DNA of 64,000 bases, taken from CAZHWT01 sp964536215. GTDB lineage: Bacteria; Patescibacteriota; CAZHWT01. The notes below the pieces were generated by a model. The model made no database searches. It saw nothing but the letters and a program-made list of their open reading frames with translations, and was not told the DNA's origin. The position numbers were made by a program, and so were the translations under genes. The stretch covers positions 29,703-93,702 of the forward strand of contig CAZHWT010000002.1 in assembly GCA_964536215.1 (NCBI GenBank). The letters run 5' to 3'. Positions 24,059 through 31,960 of this stretch are shown here, piece by piece. Position 1 is the stretch's first letter. Every line of letters begins with the position of its first letter.

Positions 24059-24229
24059 CTACAAAAAGATCATCGCGACAAACCAGGTTAGCATGAAAGC
24101 CAAAAATCCAATGACGGGCGCTACCTCAATGTCATCGCCCGACCGTACGACCAAAATCATCGCCACAATGGCTGCGATGACTGCTATATAGAATCCGATA
24201 GCCAGCGGTTCCGTGGCAGTAAGTGCCAT
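24059..24229 (-). CDS. Small two-helix membrane protein
   Basis: A 56 aa protein starting MALTATEPLAIGFYIAV. Two membrane segments, about residues 9-26 and 37-55, are joined by a charged loop (RSGDDIEV). GGGGAAGG precedes the ATG at 24229 closely. A TTGACT-17-TATAGA promoter precedes it, with CCTATAG directly upstream of the -35. No known function. Confidence 0.6.
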   Translation of the reverse strand: MALTATEPLAIGFYIAVIAAIVAMILVVRSGDDIEVAPVIGFLAFMLTWFVAMIFL

Positions 24230-24414
24230 TTGCCTTCCCCTGTCGTTAGGCCCGGTCACACTTTCTATACCATTTTAAGTTTATAAAGTCAATCTATAGG
24301 ACAACGGGTCATAGCTAACCGTAATGGCGCCGGGGGTATGGTCGCCAAAGATGATAGTAAGTGGGACCGCCACCTTTGACGGAGACTATTCGTTAGGCAT
24401 ACCTTGCCCCTGAC

Positions 24415-24445
24415 AAATAAATACCCATTTAAATAGCCATTTATT
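24415..24445. repeat. ATTTAAAT dispersed repeat, copy 3
   Basis: AATACCCATTTAAATAGCC, centred on ATTTAAAT. Confidence 0.6.
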
Positions 24446-24459
24446 ACAAAAGTCACATG

Positions 24460-25773
24460 CTAATCGGTGCTCAGTTCGCTAAATCTTTCGGTCATGGTCG
24501 GGTTGCCGCGAGTCAGTTTTTTGACAGTTAAATCTTCAGCTTTGCCATTGGCAATACGCAGATTATCTTCGGATCGAAGCAGGTTTTCTTTAGTTTTCTG
24601 AAGTTGCGCTATAGATTTGTCGATATTGTCGATAGCGTCTTTAAATCGTTCGGATGCAAGACGATAGTTGCGACCAAAGGAGTCGCGAAAGTCATTTAGT
24701 TGATTCTCAAAATTTGTCACATCAATATTTTGTTCTCGCACCAGAGCTAGCTCGGCCTTATACTTGAGTGAGTTAAGAGCTGCGTTGCGCAGCACTGTAA
24801 TCATGGGGATAAAAAATTGCGGCCGGATAACATACATTTTGTCGTGTCGGTGCGACATATCAACAATACCGGTATTATAAAATTCATTTTCACCTTCGAG
24901 CAACGACACCAACACCGCATACTCACATTTCTTTTGCGTTCGATCCTTATCTAATTCTTTTAAAAAATCCTCGTTGCGCTTTTTAGTTGCTGTTTCATCG
25001 CCCTCATTTTTCATCTCAAACATTATCGAGATTAGCTCATTCCCCTGTTCATCATTCTCCCGATAAATGTAGTCCCCTTTACTACCCTCACGCACTTCAT
25101 TATCTTTCTCAAAATATGCCTTCTGGAAAGCTGTGGCCCGCAATTTATTAAACTCAATCTCACAATGCTGCTCCAATGTCTCTCCAACCATCTTAGTTGA
25201 AAGCTTGGCTTTCATATCTTTGTAATAAGCAATCATTTCCTCTTTGGTCTTCAGCTCGTTTTGGAACTTTTCATTCAGCAGCAACACTTCAGATTTTTGC
25301 TCAGCCTCTTTATTCTTTAAGTCGTAAGCCAATTGGTCACGTTCTTTTTTGATTTTACCAACTGCCTCAGTTAAAGCCAGCTTTTTATCAGTTTCCGCCG
25401 CCAAGATCTGCGACTGTAGCTTGGCAATCTCCATTTCCTTCTTAGACATAGCTTCTTGTAACTCGTTTTTAGTCTTGCTTTGCGCTAAAACCACCGCATC
25501 CACCTTTTCTTTTTCCAGCATGGCAATTTTATTGAGCAGTTCCTGTTCCTTAACTTTGGCCTCCAAAGCCTTCTCCCGCTCAACACTCAACCGCTCCCTA
25601 GCCACCTCCGCCTCAAAAGCCTCATTCTTAAGTGCCTCAAGAATAGTTTCCAAATTGGACTTATCAATGTCCGTCTCATGCAAAGACTTCAAATCAACCA
25701 AATCCCCCTTAACCCCATCCTCCTGCAACATCAACGTATGCTCATCCTGAATTGAAACTTTAATTGTTTTCAT
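24460..25773 (-). CDS. DUF2130 coiled-coil protein
   Basis: A 437 aa protein starting MKTIKVSIQDEHTLM, with AGGAG 8 nt before the ATG. Residues 40-190 form a long coiled coil. The conserved DUF2130 core follows: GETLEQHCEIEFNKLR, then the nuclease-like stretch FEMKNEGDETATKKRNEDFL with KKCEYAVLVSLLEGEN and YVIRPQFFIPMI. This core has been likened to restriction-endonuclease-like folds, but activity is unproven. DUF2130 genes occur scattered among bacteria, often near mobile or defence genes, as here. Confidence 0.9.
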   Translation of the reverse strand: MKTIKVSIQDEHTLMLQEDGVKGDLVDLKSLHETDIDKSNLETILEALKNEAFEAEVARERLSVEREKALEAKVKEQELLNKIAMLEKEKVDAVVLAQSKTKNELQEAMSKKEMEIAKLQSQILAAETDKKLALTEAVGKIKKERDQLAYDLKNKEAEQKSEVLLLNEKFQNELKTKEEMIAYYKDMKAKLSTKMVGETLEQHCEIEFNKLRATAFQKAYFEKDNEVREGSKGDYIYRENDEQGNELISIMFEMKNEGDETATKKRNEDFLKELDKDRTQKKCEYAVLVSLLEGENEFYNTGIVDMSHRHDKMYVIRPQFFIPMITVLRNAALNSLKYKAELALVREQNIDVTNFENQLNDFRDSFGRNYRLASERFKDAIDNIDKSIAQLQKTKENLLRSEDNLRIANGKAEDLTVKKLTRGNPTMTERFSELSTD

Positions 25774-25856
25774 ATCGGATTCTCCTAATCTTTGATTTAT
25801 CAACATAAACGGCGTGTAATGCTTAATATTGTAATTAAGAACATTAAGCGTAGGCC

Positions 25857-25951
25857 TTTGTCATTCTGAACACAGTGAATCATCCACCCCCCCCGATATA
25901 GCATTTACCTGGAAGATCCTTCGCATATGCTCAGGATGACAATTGTCTGAG
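25857..25951. repeat. Imperfect inverted repeat (GTCATTCTGA type)
   Basis: TTGTCATTCTGAAC at one end and CTCAGGATGACAA at the other enclose about 70 bp, giving one long imperfect hairpin. This resembles the small palindromic intergenic elements found in many bacterial genomes. A C8 run lies inside. Confidence 0.55.
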
Positions 25952-25977
25952 AGGGTTTCGCTATGAGCTTTAATTAC

Positions 25978-26997
25978 CTACCCTTGTAGCAAGTGCATAA
26001 CCAGTGCAATCATAACCTCTTTCTGCTTAGGATCACTTTCAGCGATTAATAGTGTGAGTGCAACTAAGGCATTTTCATCCACCTTGGACCCACCGATCGT
26101 CTTGGTTAAATAATTATTCTGAGACAGAAAATAAATAAACAGAAGAGCCGCAGATCGCTTATTTCCATCACTAAATGGATGGTCCTTAATCACAAAATAA
26201 AGCAAGTGAGCAGCCTTATGCTCGATAGATGGATACAATTCCTCACCATCAAATGTTTGATAAATAGCACCCAAAATACCTTGGAACGACTCATCTCGCT
26301 CATTACCAAACAACTCAGAGGCTTCCCCTTTGCCAACCAGATCTACTTTTAAGGTAGCAATGGCTTCCCGGGCTTTATCGTAGGTTAGTTCAAATGAAGG
26401 ACTCCTGCCATGCTCCACCTGCTCCAACTTGCCATCATCGTATTGCTGCAACAAAGCCCAACTTGAAGCATAGTCTGTCACAAGTCGCATTAACGCTACA
26501 GCCTCATCATCCGAAAGATCGCCGCGAGACGATAATCTCTCAACAGTTTGCGGAAACAGCGACAACGCTTGCTGAAACTGTTTGATTTGCTCACCATTCA
26601 ACCGCGTATGGTTCAACGCATAGCCTCTCAGCAGATATTCTTTAAGCACAGAATTAGCCCAAATGCGAAATTGTGTTCCCCTCTTGGAATTGACCCGGTA
26701 TCCCACAGAGATGATCATATCTAGATTATAAAAATCTATTTCTCGCTCTACTTGACGATTGCCTTCCATACGAACTATTCGGAATTTCCGAATAGTTGGG
26801 GCTGATTCAAGTTCGCCTTCACCATAGATACTCTTGATATGTTCGTTAATTGTCGGGGCAGTGCGGTCAAACAACTCAGCCATCTGGGCCTGTGACAGCC
26901 AGACGGTTTCCTGCTCCAGTCGAACATCAACAGCCGTCGATCCATCCGGATTGGTGTACAAAATAACTTCGCCAGTTTTTAAATCCTGATTATTCAT
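25978..26997 (-). CDS. RhuM-family protein with C-terminal Fic/Doc domain
   Basis: A 339 aa protein with GAGGAG 7 nt before the ATG. The N-terminal half is the RhuM/virulence-protein domain: VWLSQAQMAELFDRT helix-turn-helix, then EIDFYNLDMIISVGYRVNS and FRIWANSVLKEYL. The C-terminal Fic/Doc domain has HPFSDGNKR at residues 273-281, the complete H-x-F-x-D/E-G-N-x-R catalytic loop. Fic enzymes transfer AMP or another nucleotide-derived group to proteins. No inhibitory alpha-helix (S/T-x3-E/D-G-N) is evident to me. RhuM-Fic fusions are common orphan accessory genes. Confidence 0.92.
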   Translation of the reverse strand: MNNQDLKTGEVILYTNPDGSTAVDVRLEQETVWLSQAQMAELFDRTAPTINEHIKSIYGEGELESAPTIRKFRIVRMEGNRQVEREIDFYNLDMIISVGYRVNSKRGTQFRIWANSVLKEYLLRGYALNHTRLNGEQIKQFQQALSLFPQTVERLSSRGDLSDDEAVALMRLVTDYASSWALLQQYDDGKLEQVEHGRSPSFELTYDKAREAIATLKVDLVGKGEASELFGNERDESFQGILGAIYQTFDGEELYPSIEHKAAHLLYFVIKDHPFSDGNKRSAALLFIYFLSQNNYLTKTIGGSKVDENALVALTLLIAESDPKQKEVMIALVMHLLQG

Positions 26998-27150
26998 ACG
27001 AGAGCTCCTCAATCAGCTTATCACACTTCTAAAATACGCCTGACCATGTTCGGGTATTATTCGCCTAAACCGTTTAACCGTCAACAGCCAACCTAAGAAT
27101 TGCACAGTTAATTCCATAATGACTTCAAATCCACTCAGGCAAATCAACAA

Positions 27151-27198
27151 ACAGGTAAGCCAGGTGTCCAGAGATAAACACCTGGAAGGTGGTGCATT
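27151..27198 (+). repeat. Structured dispersed repeat, 3' fragment
   Basis: CAGGTAAGCCAGGTGTCCAG and AACACCTGGAAGGTGGT match the 3' end of the family found at 30842-31052. Confidence 0.65.
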
Positions 27199-27239
27199 GA
27201 AATTCATCGAAAATAATTAGTACAATACAAGCACAAAAA

Positions 27240-27277
27240 GACGCCGGCAGTCCTGGAGGACAGCCCACGTCTTTTTT
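27240..27277 (+). terminator. Terminator-like hairpin linked to the repeat family
   Basis: GACG/CGTC, GGC/GCC and GTCCT/AGGAC stack around a GG loop and are followed by six T. A diverged copy lies at 28169-28205. Confidence 0.6.
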
Positions 27278-27307
27278 AGTATCCACACCATTTCAAGTCA
27301 ATATCCA

Positions 27308-27445
27308 ATTACGTACGCACACGTGTACATACTAACTTGGAAGCATCTGAGAAGTATAATCAAAACCACCCACCTCCCAAGTGAATAGTTTAGTGGGTGG
27401 AATAGGTGTTCTGAGGCAATCTCCGGAAGATGGTTTGCATACTAA
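27308..27445 (+). repeat. Structured dispersed repeat, divergent copy
   Basis: TACGTACGCACACGTGTACAT, then AGCATCTGAGAAGTATAA, AAAACCA and GGTGTTCTGAGGCAATC follow the order of the family consensus. Confidence 0.6.
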
Positions 27446-27537
27446 TAGCCTTACTGTTGACAATGCGAGTATAATAAAATCAAACATTGTCAATCGTGGC
27501 AATGTTAAGTCGATCAGAGAGCCAAGGAGAGAACAAA

Positions 27538-27744
27538 ATGAGCTCTAAAGATCCTGGTGACACGCGTGAGACAGTCGATCGCAATGGCGATGTTGAAACA
27601 ACTTTCAAGGTCGGCTACAGCTACGACAAACAAGACGACACTCAAGACTTCGTTATTATCGACCATAGTGCCACAGACGGTGGACATGCACACGTCGTGT
27701 TCGACTCTGACGGTAACGAGATCTACAACGACACAGAGGATTGA
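27538..27744 (+). CDS. Small acidic hypothetical protein
   Basis: A 68 aa acidic protein starting MSSKDPGDTRETVDRNGD, with AAGGAG 8-9 nt upstream. The core (FKVGYSYDKQDDTQDFVIID, then HAHVVFDSDGNEIYND) looks like a small beta-sheet with a final beta-hairpin, similar to short DUF-type proteins that accompany phage or conjugative regions. No family is recognised. It has its own terminator. Confidence 0.65.
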   Translation: MSSKDPGDTRETVDRNGDVETTFKVGYSYDKQDDTQDFVIIDHSATDGGHAHVVFDSDGNEIYNDTED

Positions 27745-27765
27745 GCCTCTGAAGCTTCATAAATC

Positions 27766-27800
27766 TGTGGCCATGTCTATAGACTGGCCACATTTCTTTT
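27766..27800 (+). terminator. Intrinsic terminator
   Basis: TGTGGCCA pairs with TGGCCACA, followed by TTTCTTTT. Confidence 0.85.
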
Positions 27801-27811
27801 AGGAGGACAGC

Positions 27812-28111
27812 ATGACCCAACTCCCAGTAACCATCGAACCTTGTAATAACATAAAAGAGCTTACTAAACATTTACGTCATTCGTTAACCCTACTACCAGA
27901 AAGTGACGAGCAGGAAATCGCTCATACTATGGTGGCACAAATTATTGCCGCCAAGCACGACGAATGGTGGAGAGGAGAAAGCCCTGTCTATCCACAACTA
28001 GCCCAAGCTGCTGAATTACTGATTCATCTCGAAACTCCAGACGGTAATCAGCAGCAGAGGCAACAGCAATGGGATACTGTTAACAGTATCCTTAAAGCTA
28101 TAGAAACCTAA
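27812..28111 (+). CDS. Small helical hypothetical protein
   Basis: A 99 aa all-helical acidic protein starting MTQLPVTIEPCNNIKEL, with AGGAGGAC 4-6 nt before the ATG. It has a conserved-looking WW pair (KHDEWWRGESP) around residues 50-60 and a Gln-rich stretch near the end. No known family. A terminator follows at once. Confidence 0.62.
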   Translation: MTQLPVTIEPCNNIKELTKHLRHSLTLLPESDEQEIAHTMVAQIIAAKHDEWWRGESPVYPQLAQAAELLIHLETPDGNQQQRQQQWDTVNSILKAIET

Positions 28112-28117
28112 AAGCAC

Positions 28118-28145
28118 AAAGGGTCAGAAAAAATCTGACCCTTTG
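28118..28145 (+). terminator. Intrinsic terminator
   Basis: AAAGGGTCAGA pairs with TCTGACCCTTT around AAAAA. Confidence 0.8.
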
Positions 28146-28168
28146 CATTAATCAGTTTTGCCCAAAGA

Positions 28169-28205
28169 GATGCCGGCAATCCTGGAGGACAACCCGCGTC
28201 TTTTT
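28169..28205 (+). terminator. Second copy of the repeat-linked hairpin
   Basis: GATGCCGGCAATCCTGGAGG is about 80% identical to the copy at 27240 and is followed by five T. Confidence 0.55.
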
Positions 28206-28228
28206 AGTATCTACACCCATCCGACAGC

Positions 28229-28320
28229 TTCTTTTGCCCAAATATGAACAATTGACCATAGAACAATAAGGCGGGCAGGCTAGGTGCTCTGAGATAGCTA
28301 CCTGGAAGGTGGTACACCGA
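28229..28320 (+). repeat. Structured dispersed repeat, 3' two-thirds
   Basis: ATATGAACAATTGACCATAG, GGCAGGCTAGGTG and CTACCTGGAAGGTGGTA match the family consensus. Confidence 0.65.
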
Positions 28321-28461
28321 CACAGAAAAATATAAAAAGGTTGACTTATAAGACCCATAGTAATATAATAACCAACACTAAAAACTCGAATCGGCCAAAA
28401 GCGTAATGGACTCTGCCATTATTAAAGGATACAAGGCAACGAATATCTACAAATTCTGCAT

Positions 28462-29208
28462 ATGAACCTGAAGTCAATAATTCATAAACCTAAACGAATC
28501 GTAACTGTTAGCTTGATATTGCTGGCCGTCATTTCAATAGTCTTGTATGCTGGGGTTAAAATAATGTATTTTCCCGGTTCAACTACGAACCAGGAACCAA
28601 GCATCCAGAAACAGACTATAAGTAAAACCAAACTACCGGAGAAATCAGTCAGCGAAAACATTACTCAAGAGTCTGGTCCAGCCGTGGTCAAATTGCCCGA
28701 TGATCGGACTGGCGTGGGTGCTGAGAGTTTTCAGTCCACGGATGAAACTGTTACAGACTGGTGTGCTTCTACTTGCACCTTTACGGACTCCAACGGTGAC
28801 TATACTGATATTCATTGTTACCAATACTCGAATTCATGTTCAGCGCATAACTCCAATGGGGATTACGTAAATATCTATTGCTATCAGTATTCAAACTCGT
28901 GTTCAGCTTATGGATCCGATGGTAGTAGCGCTACTTCACATTGCTATCCCAATTTAAATTCATGCTCGACCTATGGATCAGATGGCTCATATAGCAATAC
29001 ACATTGCTATACCTACTCCAACACCTGCGGTACAACGGGATCCGATGGCAATTACTCTACCACTCATTGTTATTCATACACAAATAGTTGTACCACTCAT
29101 GATTCAGATGGCTCATATACAAATACCTATTGCTATTCATATACCAGTTCCTGTAGTTCGTACAGCTATGGCAGCAACAATTACGACTATTCTTACTTAG
29201 ATTACTGA
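28462..29208 (+). CDS. Membrane-anchored Cys-rich tandem-repeat surface protein
   Basis: A 248 aa protein. A basic N-terminus and one hydrophobic segment (VSLILLAVISIVLYAGV, about residues 16-32) give a signal anchor. After a Ser/Lys/Pro linker, residues 103-240 hold six tandem repeats of about 21-22 residues of the form SDGxYxxTHCYxYxNSC. Each has two Cys about 7 residues apart and an aspartate-glycine turn like a calcium-binding loop. Disulphide-stabilised beta-hairpin repeats on the cell surface are expected. No family name is known to me. No ribosome-binding site is obvious; the ATG is in CATATGAAC. Confidence 0.78.
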   Translation: MNLKSIIHKPKRIVTVSLILLAVISIVLYAGVKIMYFPGSTTNQEPSIQKQTISKTKLPEKSVSENITQESGPAVVKLPDDRTGVGAESFQSTDETVTDWCASTCTFTDSNGDYTDIHCYQYSNSCSAHNSNGDYVNIYCYQYSNSCSAYGSDGSSATSHCYPNLNSCSTYGSDGSYSNTHCYTYSNTCGTTGSDGNYSTTHCYSYTNSCTTHDSDGSYTNTYCYSYTSSCSSYSYGSNNYDYSYLDY

Positions 29209-29331
29209 TATATCTACAAAAATGGCTAGCATTGCTCATAAAATTGCTGCTCTAAAATCAGGCAAATAATGACGCAATCAAAAGTAAACTATAGTGGCTA
29301 GCATCACAACAGATTTTATGTGCCGTTCAGT

Positions 29332-29366
29332 AGTATAGATATACAACTGGAAGGTGATACAAAGCC
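29332..29366 (+). repeat. Structured dispersed repeat, terminal fragment
   Basis: AGTATAGATATACAACTGG and AAGGTGATAC match the extreme 3' end of the family. Confidence 0.4.
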
Positions 29367-29410
29367 GGTAAGTCAAACTAAATCCGGATTTAAGTAAGAG
29401 CGAGGCTCAC

Positions 29411-29695
29411 TTATCTGCTGCGCTTGTATACCTCACTTCTATGCCGCACGGTTAACAAATAAATAGTTCGACCATCTAAATCAAAAGTAATCCGATATGG
29501 ATCAATTCTCCAGCGATATTGACCAAAATTAAAATTTTTAAGCGGTTTGGCTAAAGATATTGGACCAACATGTTGTTCCAACTCTTTCAACTTTTTAACC
29601 AATTGACGCTGAACCTTGCCATCCAAGGCTTGCACATCCTTATTAAATTGGGCAGTGGTAAGGATTGTATAGTTATTCTCTAATGAGGTGGCCAA
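29411..29695 (-). CDS. RelE/ParE-family toxin
   Basis: About 94 aa if started at TTG 29695, which overlaps the antitoxin stop; the frame is open to 29797, so the start is uncertain. The protein has the RelE/ParE fold: TILTTAQFNKDVQAL, KLKELEQHVG, FGQYRWRIDPYRITFDL and LLTVRHRSEVYKR at the end. The C-terminal Arg, His and Tyr are typical of ribosome-dependent mRNA endonucleases (YoeB/RelE-like). The antitoxin gene is just upstream with overlap, the usual order for this pair. Confidence 0.87.
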   Translation of the reverse strand: MATSLENNYTILTTAQFNKDVQALDGKVQRQLVKKLKELEQHVGPISLAKPLKNFNFGQYRWRIDPYRITFDLDGRTIYLLTVRHRSEVYKRSR

Positions 29696-29945
29696 AGGCT
29701 TGGTCGAGGGTGTAAGTCCTACCTTCTTCGACGTCTTTCCGCGCTTGGGCGATTGATTCGACATAGGTTTTGTCATGCAATTCCAATAAATCCTCAAGTA
29801 AGTCTGTATTAATCAAGGCAATAGCGGTTTTCTTATGGCGCTTAATTAAGGTTACCCCATCTTGCTCGGCCATATCTAACACACTAGATAAATTGTTCCG
29901 CACTTCAGTAGCTCCCACCACCTTAGTTACTTTTCCCTCAGACAT
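29673..29945 (-). CDS. Phd/YefM-family antitoxin
   Basis: A 90 aa protein with GGAGG 5 nt before the ATG at 29945. The N-terminal Phd/YefM DNA-binding part is clear: VVGATEVRNNLSSVLDMAEQ, then TLIKRHKKTAIALI. The C-terminal helix (LDQAFGHLIRE) would neutralise the toxin. It lies first in the toxin-antitoxin operon and probably represses it through the inverted repeat at 29978-30000. Confidence 0.9.
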   Translation of the reverse strand: MSEGKVTKVVGATEVRNNLSSVLDMAEQDGVTLIKRHKKTAIALINTDLLEDLLELHDKTYVESIAQARKDVEEGRTYTLDQAFGHLIRE

Positions 29946-29977
29946 ATACACCTCCAGTGTCTTTGCTAATTAGACAT

Positions 29978-30006
29978 AATGTACGTTAATTATGTACATT
30001 TGTCAA
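29978..30006 (-). promoter_or_regulatory. Toxin-antitoxin promoter and operator
   Basis: On the minus strand TTGACA and TACATT are 17 bp apart. A perfect inverted repeat, AATGTAC-n9-GTACATT, covers the -10 and the spacer, as expected for autoregulation. Confidence 0.65.
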
Positions 30007-30021
30007 TAAAATATATCCCCA

Positions 30022-30210
30022 ATAGTCTGGAGGTAAGCACAAAATCAAGTACGTACACATGTACGTACACGTTTACGTACTAATCTACAAGCAGCTGAGA
30101 AGTATAAACAAAACCATACCTCCGATGGTTTCCTCTGCCAGAATATGAACATCTAATCCTAGAGCAATAATGGACAAGCTAGGCGTCATGAGGTAAACAC
30201 CAACTAGATG
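30022..30210 (+). repeat. Structured dispersed repeat, full copy
   Basis: It begins with AATAGTCTGGAGGTAAGCAC and GTACGTACACATGTACGTAC, contains AAGCAGCTGAGAAGTATAA and CCAGAATATGAACATC, and ends degenerate (AACACCAACTAGATGCTAG). Confidence 0.75.
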
Positions 30211-30684
30211 CTAGTGATCACAAATGCTAAGGGGGACTATTGCAGCCTGCCTGATGACTCCAGGAGAGCTAAGTGGTATTCTCCGCGCGTGACTAAAAGA
30301 AACCGCATGGGAAAAACAATTATACCCTTTGGGGTTTACCCGGAAAAACATGAGCTAACTACGGCCGCGGTTTTTCTTAAGCAGGGGTTCGATGTCGAGT
30401 TTATCAAGCCCAAACGAACCAAAGGAGCCAAAAATACTGATATGAGGTTTAATGGAGTAGATTGGGAGGCCAAGAGTCCATTAGGCAACGGCAAGAAAAC
30501 AGTGGAGAAACAGCTCCAGCGGGCAGGAAAACAATCTAAGAATATCATCATCGACAGCCGGGGAACAAAACTAGATGACGAATACCTGGAAAAAGAGTTA
30601 CGCAAAAAGTACGCACTCGTCCGATCGATCAAAAAGTTAATATTAATCAAGAAGACGGGTGATACTGTTGAATTTAACCGTTAA
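30208..30684 (+). CDS. CdiA C-terminal-type nuclease toxin domain protein
   Basis: A 158 aa protein. The region GVYPEKHELTTAAVFLKQGF, then KNTDMRFNGVDWEAKSPLGN and KQLQRAGKQSKNIIIDSRG, matches the tRNase domain found at the C-terminus of CdiA contact-dependent inhibition toxins. D, E and K in the DMRFNGVDWEAK segment make a PD-(D/E)xK-like site. No CdiA filament, signal or VENN motif is attached and no obvious immunity gene follows. It may be a stand-alone toxin, an orphan CDI-type module or a housekeeping-borrowed nuclease. It starts directly at the end of a structured repeat; ATG 30307 is an alternative start. Confidence 0.78.
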   Translation: MLVITNAKGDYCSLPDDSRRAKWYSPRVTKRNRMGKTIIPFGVYPEKHELTTAAVFLKQGFDVEFIKPKRTKGAKNTDMRFNGVDWEAKSPLGNGKKTVEKQLQRAGKQSKNIIIDSRGTKLDDEYLEKELRKKYALVRSIKKLILIKKTGDTVEFNR

Positions 30685-31115
30685 ATATGCTACAAATAGA
30701 CCATAAGCAAGCCACGGCAGTGTTGAATTACACAGCCCTGGCTTTCTTTTTTGTGCCGACATAAATCAACACGATTAAGAGACTCGTCCTTTCAACGGAA
30801 AACAAACAGCTCGCCAGATAGCGATTAATAGATGGAGTATATCACTTTATCCTCAACGATCAGCAGGCAAGCACGAAATCTCGTACGTACACATGTACGT
30901 ACACGTTTACGTACTAATCTAGAAGCAGCTGGGAAACAGAGATAAAACCATACACCTCAGACGGTTTCCTCTGCCAGGATATGAACATCTAACTATAGAA
31001 CAATAACAGGCAGGCTACGTGTTCTGCGATAACCACCTGGAAGGTGGTATATATTCAAAACATCAGCTGAGGCAGACTAAGGATCAGGAGGTAAATGTCT
31101 AGAAGATTGGCAGTG
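30685..31115. other. 431-bp intergenic stretch
   Basis: It is mostly one complete structured repeat (30842-31052). No gene is seen. Confidence 0.6.
30842..31052 (+). repeat. Structured dispersed repeat, best full copy
   Basis: The reference copy: CAGCAGGCAAGCACGAAATC, then the GTACGTAC palindrome block (30884-30915), AGAAGCAGCTGGGAAAC, the GGTTTCCTCTGCCAGGATAT segment, ACAGGCAGGCTACGTGTTC, and the terminal stem CCACCTGGAAGGTGG. Confidence 0.8.
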
Positions 31116-31622
31116 TTAATCCTCAGGCAACAACTCCTCATCCTTAGCCTTAATTCGATTAGACTCTTTAGACTTTTGACTATAAAAATTATAAATCAAA
31201 ATAGCTGCTTGGCCCAAAACGAGAGCAAAGCCAGCTACATTTTGACCATTGAGAATTAATACAAAGCCGCCAATTATCATAAATGAGGCTAAAATAAACG
31301 CTAATACTACTCCCAATCTCTCATTCGTTATATTACTTTGAACAACTTTGCTTTCCAGGCTCATTCGGTGAGTCGTCTGCATCATAGCCTGATTCACAAT
31401 CTTCTTAGCGGCGCCTGGATATACTCGGTCATAACCAGCCAATATTTGAGGAGGAGGTAATGGCCCACTAAACTGTTCACCTGTAACAACCAATTCATGC
31501 AGAAGCTTTTGCTTCTTATCAGATGGAAGATTATCACTATCAAGTATGGAAGCTACAGTTTCCTCGACAGAATGCTTTTTATCAGCATGCAAGCCAGGTT
31601 TATTCTTAGAGTCAGATGCCAA
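31116..31622 (-). CDS. DUF2335 membrane protein
   Basis: A 168 aa protein. The DUF2335 signature FSGPLPPPQILAGYDRVYPG (about residues 51-70) is followed by the helix AAKKIVNQAMMQ, and two membrane segments (LGVVLAFILASFMIIGGFV and NVAGFALVLGQAAILIYNF) with a short charged tail. DUF2335 proteins occur sporadically across bacteria, often with a small upstream gene as here. Function unknown; a membrane effector role has been suggested by their patchy distribution, which is inference. Confidence 0.9.
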   Translation of the reverse strand: MASDSKNKPGLHADKKHSVEETVASILDSDNLPSDKKQKLLHELVVTGEQFSGPLPPPQILAGYDRVYPGAAKKIVNQAMMQTTHRMSLESKVVQSNITNERLGVVLAFILASFMIIGGFVLILNGQNVAGFALVLGQAAILIYNFYSQKSKESNRIKAKDEELLPED

Positions 31623-31665
31623 TGATTGTAATCTGCTATCGCTAGCATTATTTGTGTCGTTCGTA

Positions 31666-31872
31666 TTAAGGCATAAACTTATTTATAGAGCTATATAGAC
31701 TGCGGCCAACTATCTGCCAGTCTCTCCGTATAGCCTTTGCATCAGCCTCCTTAGAAGAGGCGCTATAGTTATATTTAGTTATCTGACCATAGAGGTCTAG
31801 TACTCTTGCAACGCCTCGCAAAAGAGATGGATTATTGTAAAGCCTAGAGGAAGTGTATGTTAAATTCTGCAT
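31666..31872 (-). CDS. Small protein upstream of DUF2335
   Basis: A 68 aa protein starting MQNLTYTSSRLYNNPSLLRG. It belongs to the small family I associate with DUF2335 genes, with the features RLYNNPSLLRGVARVLDL and ADAKAIRRDWQIVG. Only 43 bp separate its stop from the DUF2335 start, so they are probably co-transcribed and functionally paired. The earlier in-frame ATG at 31914 is less likely. Function unknown. Confidence 0.72.
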   Translation of the reverse strand: MQNLTYTSSRLYNNPSLLRGVARVLDLYGQITKYNYSASSKEADAKAIRRDWQIVGRSLYSSINKFMP

Positions 31873-31960
31873 ATATAAAGTATAGCTGATACATGTCAGT
31901 TTGCTAACAAGCAATTAACTCTTATTATAGACTTGAGTGTCAAGTTGTTAGCATTAATTA

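Larger units (their letters stand above)
26998..27537. other. 540-bp repeat-rich intergenic stretch
   Basis: No gene is seen. It holds a 3' fragment of the structured repeat (27151-27198), a terminator-like hairpin (27240-27277), and a further divergent copy of the repeat (27308-27445). Confidence 0.65.

Noticed and set aside
27013..27207. Minus-strand frame of 64 codons upstream of the RhuM-Fic gene
   Set aside because: It covers a fragment of the dispersed repeat and has no ribosome-binding site.
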